Assembly (NCBI RefSeq): GCF_007115095.1
Contig: NZ_SULH01000002.1
Coordinates: 133,498 to 197,497, forward strand
Length of the DNA stretch: 64,000 nucleotides
Origin: Levilactobacillus enshiensis
Lineage (GTDB): Bacteria > Bacillota > Bacilli > Lactobacillales > Lactobacillaceae
Reading direction: 5' to 3'
Part shown: piece by piece, positions 27,638-35,228 of the stretch
Numbering within the stretch: position 1 is the stretch's first letter
Layout: the number at the start of each line of letters is the position of its first letter
The notes under the pieces: generated by a model
Told to the model about the DNA's origin: nothing
Seen by the model: only the letters and a program-made list of their open reading frames with translations
The model's database searches: none
Translations under genes and position numbers: made by a program

Positions 27638-27841
27638 CCGAGAGGTCGGCAGATATGAGCTCAGGCGCGTCGTTCTACTTAGTCAGTAAGCGGTCTGCTT
27701 ACTGGCTTAGTAGAAAACCAAGCTTGTAGACTCGTGGTTTACAAGGCTTCAAGTTGTGTTCGCATCGTTTCTAGCTCATATCTGCCGGCCGGTAAGGCGA
27801 CTAGACCTCCAAGTTGCCTAGTTCTAGGACCACTACTGTTG
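27638..27841 (+). repeat. Dispersed structured intergenic repeat, copy A
   Basis: About 204 bp, by eye 85-90% identical to the reverse complement of 63797-64000. The closing stem is GGTCGGCAGATATGAGCT (27644-27661) with AGCTCATATCTGCCGGCC (27773-27790). Inside are hairpin P2 (27674-27691 with 27697-27714, 18 bp with one mismatch) and a less perfect P3 (about 27721-27754). After the closing stem, P4 pairs GGCGAC with GTTGCC. No open frame or terminal inverted repeat is apparent, so it resembles a REP/RUP-type or MITE-like element. Confidence 0.85.
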
Positions 27842-27891
27842 GGATAGCGCACCAGCTAGCACCGTCAGATTTGCCGTTTGCAGGCCAAATC

Positions 27892-27930
27892 CAAAAAAAG
27901 ACCAACCACTAGTAGTTTAGCGGTCAGTCT
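27892..27930 (-). terminator. nusB intrinsic terminator
   Basis: AGACTGACCGC pairs fully (with G-U) with GTGGTTGGTCT and is followed by seven T on the minus strand. It ends the efp-side transcript after nusB, so folD and the genes after it need another promoter or readthrough. Confidence 0.85.
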
Positions 27931-27939
27931 AATTAATGA

Positions 27940-28368
27940 CTAAGATTGTGAATCCAAAGGTTCGTCTAAGGTATGTGCTAACACACCGTTAATGAACCGC
28001 CGTGAACGGTCGTCACTGAAGTTCTTGGCTAATTCCAAGGCTTCGTTGACAGCTACACGGTCAGGCACTTCTTCCACGTAGTCAATTTCATAAAATGCTA
28101 ATCGGAGAATCACCAGGTCAGTCTTCGCAATTCGCTTCAACTGCCAACCGGTACTCAAGTACTGGTCGATCTGTGCGTCCAATTCGCTTTGATGTGCCAA
28201 GACACCTGTTACTAATGTTTGCAGGTAGGCTGGCACGGGAACGGTTTGGTTCGGGTCGTCCGTCAGAACGCGTTGGTACAACGCGTCATGATCGGCATCG
28301 GGATTGGCGTTCAACGCAAATAACATTTGAAACGCCCGTTCCCGAATTTGATGTCGTGTAAGTGTCAC
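27940..28368 (-). CDS. nusB: Transcription antitermination protein NusB
   Basis: 142 aa all-helical NusB fold: LTRHQIRERAFQMLFAL at the N-terminus and VNEALELAKNFSDDRSRRFINGVLAH at the C-terminus. It binds the boxA RNA of rRNA leaders with NusE/S10. The start is a GTG in a TAGTG overlap with the preceding Asp23-family gene, so the two are translationally coupled. Confidence 0.96.
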   Translation of the reverse strand: MTLTRHQIRERAFQMLFALNANPDADHDALYQRVLTDDPNQTVPVPAYLQTLVTGVLAHQSELDAQIDQYLSTGWQLKRIAKTDLVILRLAFYEIDYVEEVPDRVAVNEALELAKNFSDDRSRRFINGVLAHTLDEPLDSQS

Positions 28369-28808
28369 TATTGGTCACTGTCTCCTTCATCGCTCTGGTT
28401 AAACAGGTTATCAGGATCGACCTGTTGCGCCGTCTTTTCGGGAATGACGCCTTCCACGTGAACGTTAACTTCACGTAAATCGAGGTCCGTCATGAACAAC
28501 AACTGTTGCTTGACGCTATCTTGAATGGCTAAGGCGACCTTTGGCACGGCAACCCCGTAATTCAAGTAAACGTAAACATCAACTGCTAATTCGTCGCCGT
28601 CAAAGACTAATTTAACGCCCTTGCCATGTTGTTCCTTGCGACCGAATAATTCCGTGACGCTGTTTGCCAGAGACCCCCGCATCCGAGCAACACCTTCAGT
28701 TTGGCTAGCTGCAATGCCCACAATAATTTCAAGGACTTGCGGTGCCACTTCGATCTTGCCTAAAGCGGGTTCCTTTGATTCTAAAATGATATTAGTATCT
28801 TCTGCCAT
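28368..28808 (-). CDS. Asp23/Gls24 family protein (YqhY-like)
   Basis: 146 aa, the second Asp23-family protein of the window. The core (KIEVAPQVLEIIVGIAASQT, VKLVFDGDELAVDVYVYLNYG) matches the family; the C-terminus is acidic. YqhY, encoded between efp/acc genes and nusB in Firmicutes, is linked to fatty-acid synthesis control in B. subtilis. It starts with GGGAGG before the ATG and is coupled to nusB. Confidence 0.92.
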   Translation of the reverse strand: MAEDTNIILESKEPALGKIEVAPQVLEIIVGIAASQTEGVARMRGSLANSVTELFGRKEQHGKGVKLVFDGDELAVDVYVYLNYGVAVPKVALAIQDSVKQQLLFMTDLDLREVNVHVEGVIPEKTAQQVDPDNLFNQSDEGDSDQ

Positions 28809-28845
28809 TCGTTGACCCTCCCTTACTGATTAAACGTGTGTGAAA

Positions 28846-29406
28846 CTATGCGCGAGAAATGTAAGTCCCGTCGGTAGAGTTGATAGAGAGCTTGTCGCCT
28901 TCGTTAACGAAGAATGGAACTTGAACAACTAAGCCAGTGTTCATGGTAGCAGGCTTGGAACCGCCAGAAGCCGTGTTCCCCTTGATACCAGGTTCCGTTG
29001 CAACAACTTCCAAAACAACCGTGTTTGGTACTTCGATACCGAGGACTTCGGAACCGTATTGAACCAAGTCAACGTTCATGTTTTCTTGTAAGTATGGAAG
29101 TTGATCCTTGATTTGGTCATCAGGAACTTCAATTTGTTCAAAATTATCAGTATCCATGAAGACCCGGTTATCACCATCTTCGTAAAGGTACTGCATGGAA
29201 CGCGTCTGAATGTCAGCTTGTTCCATCTTAGCACCGGCACGGAAAGTCTTTTCTTGAACAGCACCCGTCCGCAAGTTCTTTAGCTTTGAACGAACGAAAG
29301 CGCCACCCTTACCTGGCTTAACGTGTTGGAATTCAATGATGCGCCAAATTGCGTGATCCACTTCAATAGTTAAACCGTTTTTAAAATCAGCAGTCGAAAT
29401 TGCCAT
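28846..29406 (-). CDS. efp: Elongation factor P
   Basis: 186 aa with the three beta-barrel domains of EF-P. The loop [10 protein letters not shown] near residue 30 carries the lysine that is modified in many bacteria; the C-terminal signature domain includes [19 protein letters not shown] relieves ribosome stalling at polyproline. AGGAGG lies 11 bases upstream. It is preceded by a plausible promoter and a M24 peptidase gene, a common pairing. Confidence 0.98.
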   Translation of the reverse strand: MAISTADFKNGLTIEVDHAIWRIIEFQHVKPGKGGAFVRSKLKNLRTGAVQEKTFRAGAKMEQADIQTRSMQYLYEDGDNRVFMDTDNFEQIEVPDDQIKDQLPYLQENMNVDLVQYGSEVLGIEVPNTVVLEVVATEPGIKGNTASGGSKPATMNTGLVVQVPFFVNEGDKLSINSTDGTYISRA

Positions 29407-29439
29407 AATGTGTTCAGCCTCCTAAAATATGTCCTCTTT

Positions 29440-29469
29440 ATAATATCAATTCTTACCCCTAAAAAGCAA
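29440..29469 (-). promoter_or_regulatory. Putative efp promoter
   Basis: Minus-strand TTGCTT (rc at 29464-29469), 18-bp spacer, TATTAT (rc at 29440-29445), in the 77-bp gap between the peptidase gene and efp. Confidence 0.5.
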
Positions 29470-29483
29470 GATACGTGGGTCAC

Positions 29484-30548
29484 TTACAGAATAATTAAAT
29501 TCCGTGGCGCGGTCGTGAGGACTTCATGCCCCGTTTCAGTGACCAACACGTCATCTTCAATGCGGATACCGTCCTTGCCAGCAAAGTAAACGCCTGGTTC
29601 TGCGGTGACGACTTCATTTGCCGCCATCACATCCGGCCAGCCGCGTCCAATATTCGGACCTTCGTGGATGTCTAACCCAATACCGTGTCCGGTACCATGG
29701 ATAAAGGCATCCCCGTAACCTTGTTCCGTCAAGAAATCCCGCCCCGCGTGATCGATTTCATCACCCGTAGCACCGGGATTAGTCGCCGCAATGATCTTTT
29801 CTTGAGCCGTCTGTACCGCCTGATAAGCCGCCTTAAGATCCACACCGGGATCACCTAAAGCCACCGTTCTAGTCAGATCAGACGTATAGCCATCCACGTA
29901 AAAACCACAGTCAATGGTCACTAACTCACCGGTTGCCATCACTTTATCACTTGCCTGACCATGGGGCCAAGCTGAACGCACACCACTAGCAACGATGGTC
30001 CCAAAGCTGGGGCCCGTCGCACCGTGGTCTTGCATCCAACGTTCTAGCCACTGTGCCGCCTTGCGCTCGGTCATCCCGGGAGCTAGAACATCAAACAAAG
30101 CCGTGACCCCCTGACTGGTCAATGCCGTTGCCCGGCGAATCACAGCCAGTTCAGCCGGTTCCTTGACCTGGCGTAGCTGGTCAACAACATTGGCAAGCGG
30201 CACGATGTCGCTCATCAAATGCTCGTCTAACCAATCGAATTCTGCCAAGGTCAAACTATCCTCAAGGCCTAACACGGTCGCGTCATCGGCCTCTAAGACC
30301 TCTTCAACGGCCTTTAGATAGTCACGGGTGATAATTTTCGGCATATCAGGCATGGTCGCTGCTAGTTCCGACTGATAGCGGGCATCCGTAATAAAGACCG
30401 CCCGTTTCGCCGTCACTAACAAGTAACCGTCGCCGCCTTCAACACTAGCGCCAGCCAAATACTGCTGGTTACTAGCTGAGGACACCAGAAAACTATCGAT
30501 GCTCAGCGGTGCAAATTGTGCTTGCAACCGTTCAATTCGTGATGTCAT
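29484..30548 (-). CDS. M24 family Xaa-Pro aminopeptidase/dipeptidase
   Basis: 354 aa. The creatinase-like N-terminal domain is followed by the pita-bread metallopeptidase domain with the dinuclear metal ligands in CGFYVDGYTSDLTRT (two Asp), GTGHGIGLDIHEGP (His), EPGVYF (Glu) and GIRIEDDVLV (Glu). It removes N-terminal residues or splits dipeptides ahead of proline. The ATG at 30548 follows AAGGAGG; the longer frame to 30611 is rejected. PepP and PepQ cannot be told apart safely from the sequence alone, although the length and the position next to efp fit the PepP/YqhT group. Confidence 0.93.
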   Translation of the reverse strand: MTSRIERLQAQFAPLSIDSFLVSSASNQQYLAGASVEGGDGYLLVTAKRAVFITDARYQSELAATMPDMPKIITRDYLKAVEEVLEADDATVLGLEDSLTLAEFDWLDEHLMSDIVPLANVVDQLRQVKEPAELAVIRRATALTSQGVTALFDVLAPGMTERKAAQWLERWMQDHGATGPSFGTIVASGVRSAWPHGQASDKVMATGELVTIDCGFYVDGYTSDLTRTVALGDPGVDLKAAYQAVQTAQEKIIAATNPGATGDEIDHAGRDFLTEQGYGDAFIHGTGHGIGLDIHEGPNIGRGWPDVMAANEVVTAEPGVYFAGKDGIRIEDDVLVTETGHEVLTTAPRNLIIL

Positions 30549-30642
30549 TGACCCATCCTCCTTTTTAATAGAGAAAAAAGAAGAACTCAAAGCGAATTGG
30601 TCTCGCCTCAAGCTCTTCAGTCGTTACGAGGAAAACCTCGTG

Positions 30643-30942
30643 TTATTTAGCTGCTTCTTCTGCAACTGGGTATACGGATACTTGACGCTTGTCACGGCCA
30701 AGACGTTCGAATTTAACGACGCCAGCAACCTTGGCAAACAACGTATCGTCACCACCACGGCCCACGTTCAAGCCTGGGTAGATGTGCGTCCCACGTTGGC
30801 GGTAAAGGATAGAACCACCAGTAACAGTAGAACCGTCAGCAGCCTTCGTCCCAAGACGACGACCAGCAGAGTCACGACCGTTAGCAGTAGACCCACCACC
30901 TTTATGGTGAGAGAAGAATTGTAAGTTCATGTTCATCAGCAT
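30643..30942 (-). CDS. rpmA: 50S ribosomal protein L27 with cleavable N-terminal extension
   Basis: 99 aa from the ATG at 30942, 8 bases after GGAGG (the GTG at 30951 abuts that site). The protein begins [17 protein letters not shown]. In Firmicutes the stretch up to NLQFF is removed by the protease Prp, exposing the L27 tail that reaches the peptidyl-transferase centre. The rest ([30 protein letters not shown]) is standard L27. The prp gene lies directly upstream, so substrate and protease are cotranscribed. Confidence 0.97.
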   Translation of the reverse strand: MLMNMNLQFFSHHKGGGSTANGRDSAGRRLGTKAADGSTVTGGSILYRQRGTHIYPGLNVGRGGDDTLFAKVAGVVKFERLGRDKRQVSVYPVAEEAAK

Positions 30943-30960
30943 AAGTTTCACCTCCGCAAT

Positions 30961-31299
30961 TTAGTCTTTTATTTCAACGAATTTAATATAATCCGCATAA
31001 TTTGTGGCGACATCTCTTAACCCATCCGCAAAACTCTGGAGGAGTGTTTGTCCCTTTAATTCGGCCGTTGCTTCCAGCTTTGGTGGAAGGTGGACTTCCA
31101 GATAACCACCCTCCTGATCACGATTCTCAACGTCGATTGGAATCTTAGCGATTCGTTGTAGACCGTTGACCGTCGTAATCGCAAGCACCGAGACCGCAGC
31201 GCAAACAATGTCTTGACCATACTCACCTGAGTCAGCGTGGCCAGTGATTTGGAATGAATCGATTCGGTTAGCTCCATGATGGAACGTCGCATGAATCAT
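30961..31299 (-). CDS. prp: Ribosomal-processing cysteine protease Prp
   Basis: 112 aa YsxB/DUF464 protein. The catalytic pair is visible as His21 in TGHADSGEYGQDIVCAA and Cys33 in the same stretch. Prp cleaves the N-terminal extension of L27, whose gene follows 18 bp later and which carries the expected LQFF cleavage sequence. The rplU-prp-rpmA order is the conserved Firmicutes arrangement. Confidence 0.96.
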   Translation of the reverse strand: MIHATFHHGANRIDSFQITGHADSGEYGQDIVCAAVSVLAITTVNGLQRIAKIPIDVENRDQEGGYLEVHLPPKLEATAELKGQTLLQSFADGLRDVATNYADYIKFVEIKD

Positions 31300-31327
31300 C
31301 GAGATCGCCTCTCTTAATCTTTAGGCT

Positions 31328-31636
31328 TTAAGCGTTGATAGCATCAACGACAACCTTAGTGTATGGTTGACGGTGACCCTTCTTCGTATGTTGGCCCTTC
31401 TTGGCCTTGTACTTGAAAGTAACAACCTTCTTTTCCAGGCCCTGCTTTTCAACAGTTCCAGTAACGGTTGCACCTGCAACAGTTGGCGTCCCAATCTTAG
31501 GCTTGTCACCACCGACAAAGACAACTTGGTCAAAAGTAACCTTTTCACCAGCTTCAACGTTCAACTTTTCGACGTAAACAGCTTGGCCTGCTTCGACCTT
31601 GTACTGCTTGCCGCCAGTTACGATAATTGCGTACAT
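31328..31636 (-). CDS. rplU: 50S ribosomal protein L21
   Basis: 102 aa beginning [18 protein letters not shown], the conserved L21 N-terminus, and ending in the basic [15 protein letters not shown] block that binds 23S rRNA. The frame extends to 31756, but the true start at 31636 has GGAGG upstream and the extension is the leader RNA. First gene of the rplU-prp-rpmA operon. Confidence 0.98.
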   Translation of the reverse strand: MYAIIVTGGKQYKVEAGQAVYVEKLNVEAGEKVTFDQVVFVGGDKPKIGTPTVAGATVTGTVEKQGLEKKVVTFKYKAKKGQHTKKGHRQPYTKVVVDAINA

Positions 31637-31760
31637 GTGTGTGCACCTCCTTATATATTTAGACTTAGACTCGCCGAAAACAAGTGCTCCGCAAGGCGGA
31701 AAACTTAATGACTCGTCCCGAGCGGTTGCAGCTGTGGAAGTCCACAAATACAACATGAAA
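31637..31760 (-). promoter_or_regulatory. rplU 5' leader, likely L21 leader autoregulatory RNA
   Basis: A roughly 120-nt leader between the promoter and rplU with two compact hairpins (GTGGACTTCCAC near 31734-31745 and TCCGCCTTGCGGA near 31688-31700). Firmicutes rplU operons carry the L21 leader motif in this place, thought to bind L21 and repress translation. The identification is by position and structure; no covariance search was possible. Confidence 0.6.
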
Positions 31761-31789
31761 ATTATACTTGATGGGGTCAGCTACGTCAA
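31761..31789 (-). promoter_or_regulatory. rplU operon promoter
   Basis: Minus-strand TTGACG (rc at 31784-31789), exactly 17-bp spacer, TATAAT (rc at 31761-31766). Near consensus. The -35 overlaps the 3' end of the TetR-family gene. Confidence 0.85.
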
Positions 31790-32386
31790 GCTTTTTTCTG
31801 GACGACGCGCAATATCCGTCCCTACCAAGGCGAACCAAGCCGCTAGGGGCGTGACATTTGGCGTTGCCAATTGCCGAAAAGATTGTGCTAAAAATTCGGA
31901 ACGATAGCGGCGATTGTCATTCAGCCAATGCTCGACTAGGCCCAAAAAGGCACTCGTCAAAAAGGTGATCTGAATGTCAACTGGTGACTCCTCAGTCGCC
32001 ATCGCCGGTAACTGTTGACTAAACGCCAACAATTCCCGTTCAAACCGCTGCTGTAAGCGTGGCCGGAATTGGGTGAATTGGGGATGCAACAGGACCGTTA
32101 AGATCTGGTGATGCTGATCCACGTAACGTAATGCGGGACCCAGTGCGAAACCTCGCACAGCCTTTTCGTCGGACGGGATCACCGTTCTGGCCGCCGCAAA
32201 CCATTCGTCAATCACTTGTTGTTCCGTTTGTTCATAAAAATCCGTTTTGTCTTTATAGTGCAGATAAAAGGTTCCTCGCGTCAATTGCGCCGTGCTGGTC
32301 AGCTTCTGAACCGAAATCTGCTGTAACGACTGCTGCTGTAATAATTCGCTAAGTGCCTGACGCAACTGCTCGTTGGTCCGCACCAC
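31781..32386 (-). CDS. TetR/AcrR family transcriptional regulator
   Basis: 201 aa. The N-terminal helix-turn-helix includes ISVQKLTSTAQLTRGTFYLHYKDKTDFYEQ, a clear TetR DNA-binding signature; the C-terminal ligand domain is of the TetR_C type found in many lactobacilli. The start is unsettled. GTG at 32386 is the first standard start, but the frame is open further upstream and translates to SQLDPRV, a motif (DPRV-RT) usual at the N-terminus of this subfamily, behind a GGGAG/GGGG site with only ATC or ATT available. It has no adjacent efflux gene, so the target is unknown. Confidence 0.85.
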   Translation of the reverse strand: MVRTNEQLRQALSELLQQQSLQQISVQKLTSTAQLTRGTFYLHYKDKTDFYEQTEQQVIDEWFAAARTVIPSDEKAVRGFALGPALRYVDQHHQILTVLLHPQFTQFRPRLQQRFERELLAFSQQLPAMATEESPVDIQITFLTSAFLGLVEHWLNDNRRYRSEFLAQSFRQLATPNVTPLAAWFALVGTDIARRPEKSLT

Positions 32387-32564
32387 CCGTGGGTCTAATT
32401 GGCTGATAGTTCCCCGCTCCCTTCCGTCCTTACCAATTTTATTGCTTACTTAAAACCATACCGATTTTTAGCACCGCTGACAAGTTTTTCGTTCTCTGCT
32501 TTACTGGCTTACTAAATGACCCAGTAAATGAACACAATCATCATGGCGTCTAATCGACACCGTT

Positions 32565-32603
32565 AAAAAAAAAGAGTTCTGAATAAACACCTCCAGAACT
32601 CCC
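32565..32603 (-). terminator. Intrinsic terminator of the dUTPase-like operon
   Basis: GGGAGTTCTGGAGG pairs partly with CAGAACTC and is followed by nine T on the minus strand, directly after the stop at 32609. Confidence 0.82.
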
Positions 32604-32608
32604 TAATC

Positions 32609-33151
32609 TTAATAGTTATTCGCTTGTCGGTCCAAGTTGACCTGCCGTTTGGTTTCATAGGCCGCCTGAATCTCGTCTTGGCTGAAGCCAAAGTCAACAA
32701 ATCCCCACTTCAGGAACAGTCGCCAAGCATGGCGGAAATCCTCTTGGCGGTGAGCAAAGTGACTGTTAAACACCATTCGTTTTAGAATTAAGTATTGTTG
32801 GTCCAGATCTTTGGCGGGTCGACTCTGCTCTAACCCCGTCAGATCTTCTTCTGTGATCATGATCAGGTGCGTCCAGGTCTTCTTGGCCGCAACCAAAAAG
32901 AAGAAGTCCATGGCATCCGTGTATTCCGTCAGTAACGTTTCCCGTGGCGTTTGACCCTTATCGGCCTTGCCCCGATGCGTTTTCCACACCTTGAACCATT
33001 CCGATGTATTGGCAACTTCTGCGAGTTCAATATCTAAGGCCACGTAGGCGTTTTCAATCTGTTGCTTCCGGGACATCTCGATTTGACGATCAACTGTGAT
33101 CTGTTCATCCAGGGCAATCGACTGCTGGACTAATTTCGATAGTTCTAACAC
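32609..33151 (-). CDS. dUTPase-like all-alpha NTP pyrophosphohydrolase
   Basis: 180 aa helical protein. ELAEVANTSEWFKVW followed about 30 residues later by EYTDAMDFF gives the ExxE...ExxD metal-binding pattern of the dimeric dUTPase/MazG superfamily (dUTPase_2). Such enzymes hydrolyse dUTP or related nucleotides and keep uracil out of DNA. The start is GTG with GGAGG. It is the last gene of a tight three-gene unit behind two unrecognised proteins (15-bp gap), and no canonical trimeric dUTPase gene is in the window. Confidence 0.85.
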   Translation of the reverse strand: MLELSKLVQQSIALDEQITVDRQIEMSRKQQIENAYVALDIELAEVANTSEWFKVWKTHRGKADKGQTPRETLLTEYTDAMDFFFLVAAKKTWTHLIMITEEDLTGLEQSRPAKDLDQQYLILKRMVFNSHFAHRQEDFRHAWRLFLKWGFVDFGFSQDEIQAAYETKRQVNLDRQANNY

Positions 33152-33166
33152 GTTATCTAACTCCTC

Positions 33167-34108
33167 CTAGCCAAAGATCAGCGGATCTGACTGAATCTCC
33201 AAGTCGTTCAGGTTTTCTAAGTACCAATCTCTCATGAACGGATATTGTAGCAAAATATCAAACCAAGAGACCTGTTGCGCATCATCGTGAACGGTGATGA
33301 CCCATTCTGGTTGCCCTTCAAGTTGGTTGTTGAAGATATCAACCACCACATTCTTGTCCAGGGCAATCTCAGCACCATTGCCGTTGACCCCATTCGTCAA
33401 CATGTAGTCGTTTTGAGCCGCCGTCACGAACAGACGATCCACAACACCAGCTGGTAGATCTGCGGAACGAACCGCATAATTTTGTCGGTTGGCCATGTCC
33501 AGAATGTTAAAGTCCACGGAATAACCGTAGTCTTCTTTTAAGTATCGCGCAAAGTCAAATAAAATCTGTACGGACGTCTTAACCGTTTCAGCCGGGACCG
33601 TATCATGGAGGTCAATGATGAACAGCTGGGTCAAGGCGTGGCTATTAAAGCGGAACATTTTCCGTTCCAAATTCAAGTAAAACAGGGATTGACCCGTTGC
33701 CCGTTCCCGATAGAAAACACCGCCATTTTCCGACGTTTCAATCCGGAAGTTAAAGGTTCCACGGTCTCCCAGTGGCGTCAATTGTTGCGTCAACTCTTCA
33801 TGGTGATCACGCGACTGCAGAATCACATTTTTACCTTGATCATGTAATTCTAGCATTCGGGACATAAACAATAGATAGTAGTCCGAATTGCTATATTGAT
33901 GCGGGAAGGTCACGTAGTCCGAATCCAATTCAAAATCGGCCAATTGCGTTGCCGCACTAACCAATTCATCGGGATCCGTGGTCTTGATCAGTTGATCCAT
34001 TAACCGGGTAAACTTCAATCCCGTTTCCAAACCTGCCTTGATGGCTTCGTTATAGTTGAGTAGCCGACCACTGGTGGTCAACGTTGACGGATCATTTTCG
34101 TTAATCAT
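33167..34108 (-). CDS. Conserved-looking soluble protein of unknown function (middle gene of dUTPase-like operon)
   Basis: 313 aa. I do not recognise a family. No signal peptide or membrane span. Composition is ordinary for a cytosolic alpha/beta protein, rich in Asp, Leu and aromatic residues; notable stretches are SDYVTFPHQYSNSDYYLLF, NLERKMFRFNSHALTQLFII and DIFNNQLEGQPEWVITVHDD. Its start overlaps the end of the upstream coiled-coil gene by 8 bp and it is followed after 15 bp by the dUTPase-like gene, so the three proteins are probably made together and may act together. Confidence 0.85.
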   Translation of the reverse strand: MINENDPSTLTTSGRLLNYNEAIKAGLETGLKFTRLMDQLIKTTDPDELVSAATQLADFELDSDYVTFPHQYSNSDYYLLFMSRMLELHDQGKNVILQSRDHHEELTQQLTPLGDRGTFNFRIETSENGGVFYRERATGQSLFYLNLERKMFRFNSHALTQLFIIDLHDTVPAETVKTSVQILFDFARYLKEDYGYSVDFNILDMANRQNYAVRSADLPAGVVDRLFVTAAQNDYMLTNGVNGNGAEIALDKNVVVDIFNNQLEGQPEWVITVHDDAQQVSWFDILLQYPFMRDWYLENLNDLEIQSDPLIFG

Positions 34109-34979
34109 CGGCCTTCACCTCGCCCTCACTCTTGCCTAACAAACTGTTTAAGTAGTCGGCATATAAGCTCGCATTGTGGGCTTCAAAGTGTTCAAAGTCG
34201 TCAAATGCATCCCGAATACTCTGCTTTTCATAACTAAGAATTGTATCTTCCTTGGATAATACCAAGATTTTATCGTCATTTTCTTTGATCAGTTTGTGTG
34301 CGTTCAAGGCCTTTTCGTCTTCATCAGCCAGCTTCGTCAACTGATCAATAATGCCTTGGCGTTCGTCCTTGACCTTGCTGGAATCCCACGGCAAACTGCT
34401 TCGTTGACTGTTTTCCTTTAATTGATCGCGTAGCTGAGCCTTCTCGTTGTCCCGCGTTGCTTGGGCATCGACTAGGTTTTGGAGTTTTTCACTCTCAGCT
34501 GCAATCGACTCGATCTTGGCAGTGTTCAACCGTTGATTCTGACTCTCTAACGCAAAGGAGTCCTTTAACTTCTGGTATTCCTTCTTGTCAAATTGGAATT
34601 GAACGTTGATCACATCGAGGTCACCGAATAATCGCCGATCCCACCAGTTTCCAAAGTAAATGTGGAACAGTCCGGTGGTGTATTCCTCATAATAGAAGAA
34701 TGGGTAAATGTGGCCTAAATAATCAATTAAGTTGTCGCTCAAATAATGACTGACTTGGGGATGAATGTTATCGACCAACTCAGATAAATGGTTGACTGAC
34801 CGCGCTGGTCGGGTCTTCTTAACTTCCTGATAGTAGCGCGCTTGGTCCAGAAGTTCATAAACTTTTCGGTCATCGCCATGCTGAACCGCCGCCTGCAACG
34901 TACTTAAGTAATCGAGTTTATTGGCGATTGCCTGCGTTAAGACATCGGCTGCACTAGCTTGTTGTTCTTGATTTTCCAT
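34101..34979 (-). CDS. Coiled-coil protein of unknown function (first gene of dUTPase-like operon)
   Basis: 292 aa. The N-terminal half is globular with an aromatic patch (YLGHIYPFFYYEEYTTGLFH, GNWWDRRLFGDLDVINVQF); residues about 130-245 are charged and heptad-like (KKEYQKLKDSFALE, IAAESEKLQNLVDAQ), predicting a coiled coil similar to the helical arms of SbcC/SMC proteins, but there is no Walker A or B motif, so it is not an SbcC ATPase. The start ATG has a GAGGG run about 5 bases away. It is followed by two genes in an overlapping arrangement. Confidence 0.82.
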   Translation of the reverse strand: MENQEQQASAADVLTQAIANKLDYLSTLQAAVQHGDDRKVYELLDQARYYQEVKKTRPARSVNHLSELVDNIHPQVSHYLSDNLIDYLGHIYPFFYYEEYTTGLFHIYFGNWWDRRLFGDLDVINVQFQFDKKEYQKLKDSFALESQNQRLNTAKIESIAAESEKLQNLVDAQATRDNEKAQLRDQLKENSQRSSLPWDSSKVKDERQGIIDQLTKLADEDEKALNAHKLIKENDDKILVLSKEDTILSYEKQSIRDAFDDFEHFEAHNASLYADYLNSLLGKSEGEVKADD

Positions 34980-35111
34980 GGATTATCCCTCATTCTGATG
35001 TTCCCTAGCGCTTGCCGTGAACATTTGGTTATACGTTCATGTTACCAAAAATTCTCATAGAATAAAGCAGTTTGAACGAAATTTGCCAGAAAACAAGGAT
35101 TTTTTTAAACA

Positions 35112-35149
35112 GTGGCGATCCTAATGGTTCTGAAAGTGGAAAACGCCAC
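35112..35149 (-). terminator. Possible weak terminator downstream of glnA
   Basis: GTGGCG and CGCCAC pair around a 26-base centre with a few further bases; on the minus strand a T/A-rich run follows. It lies 80 bp past the glnA stop. Confidence 0.4.
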
Positions 35150-35228
35150 ACCTACCGCCCCAGTTTCCTGATGACCGTACGCGTGACGTTTGCCCACACA
35201 TTTTTTTATGATTAATTTCTAAATCGGT

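Noticed and set aside
31637..31756. 40-residue N-terminal extension of L21
   Set aside because: L21 proteins start at [12 protein letters not shown]; the extension is the leader region downstream of the promoter.
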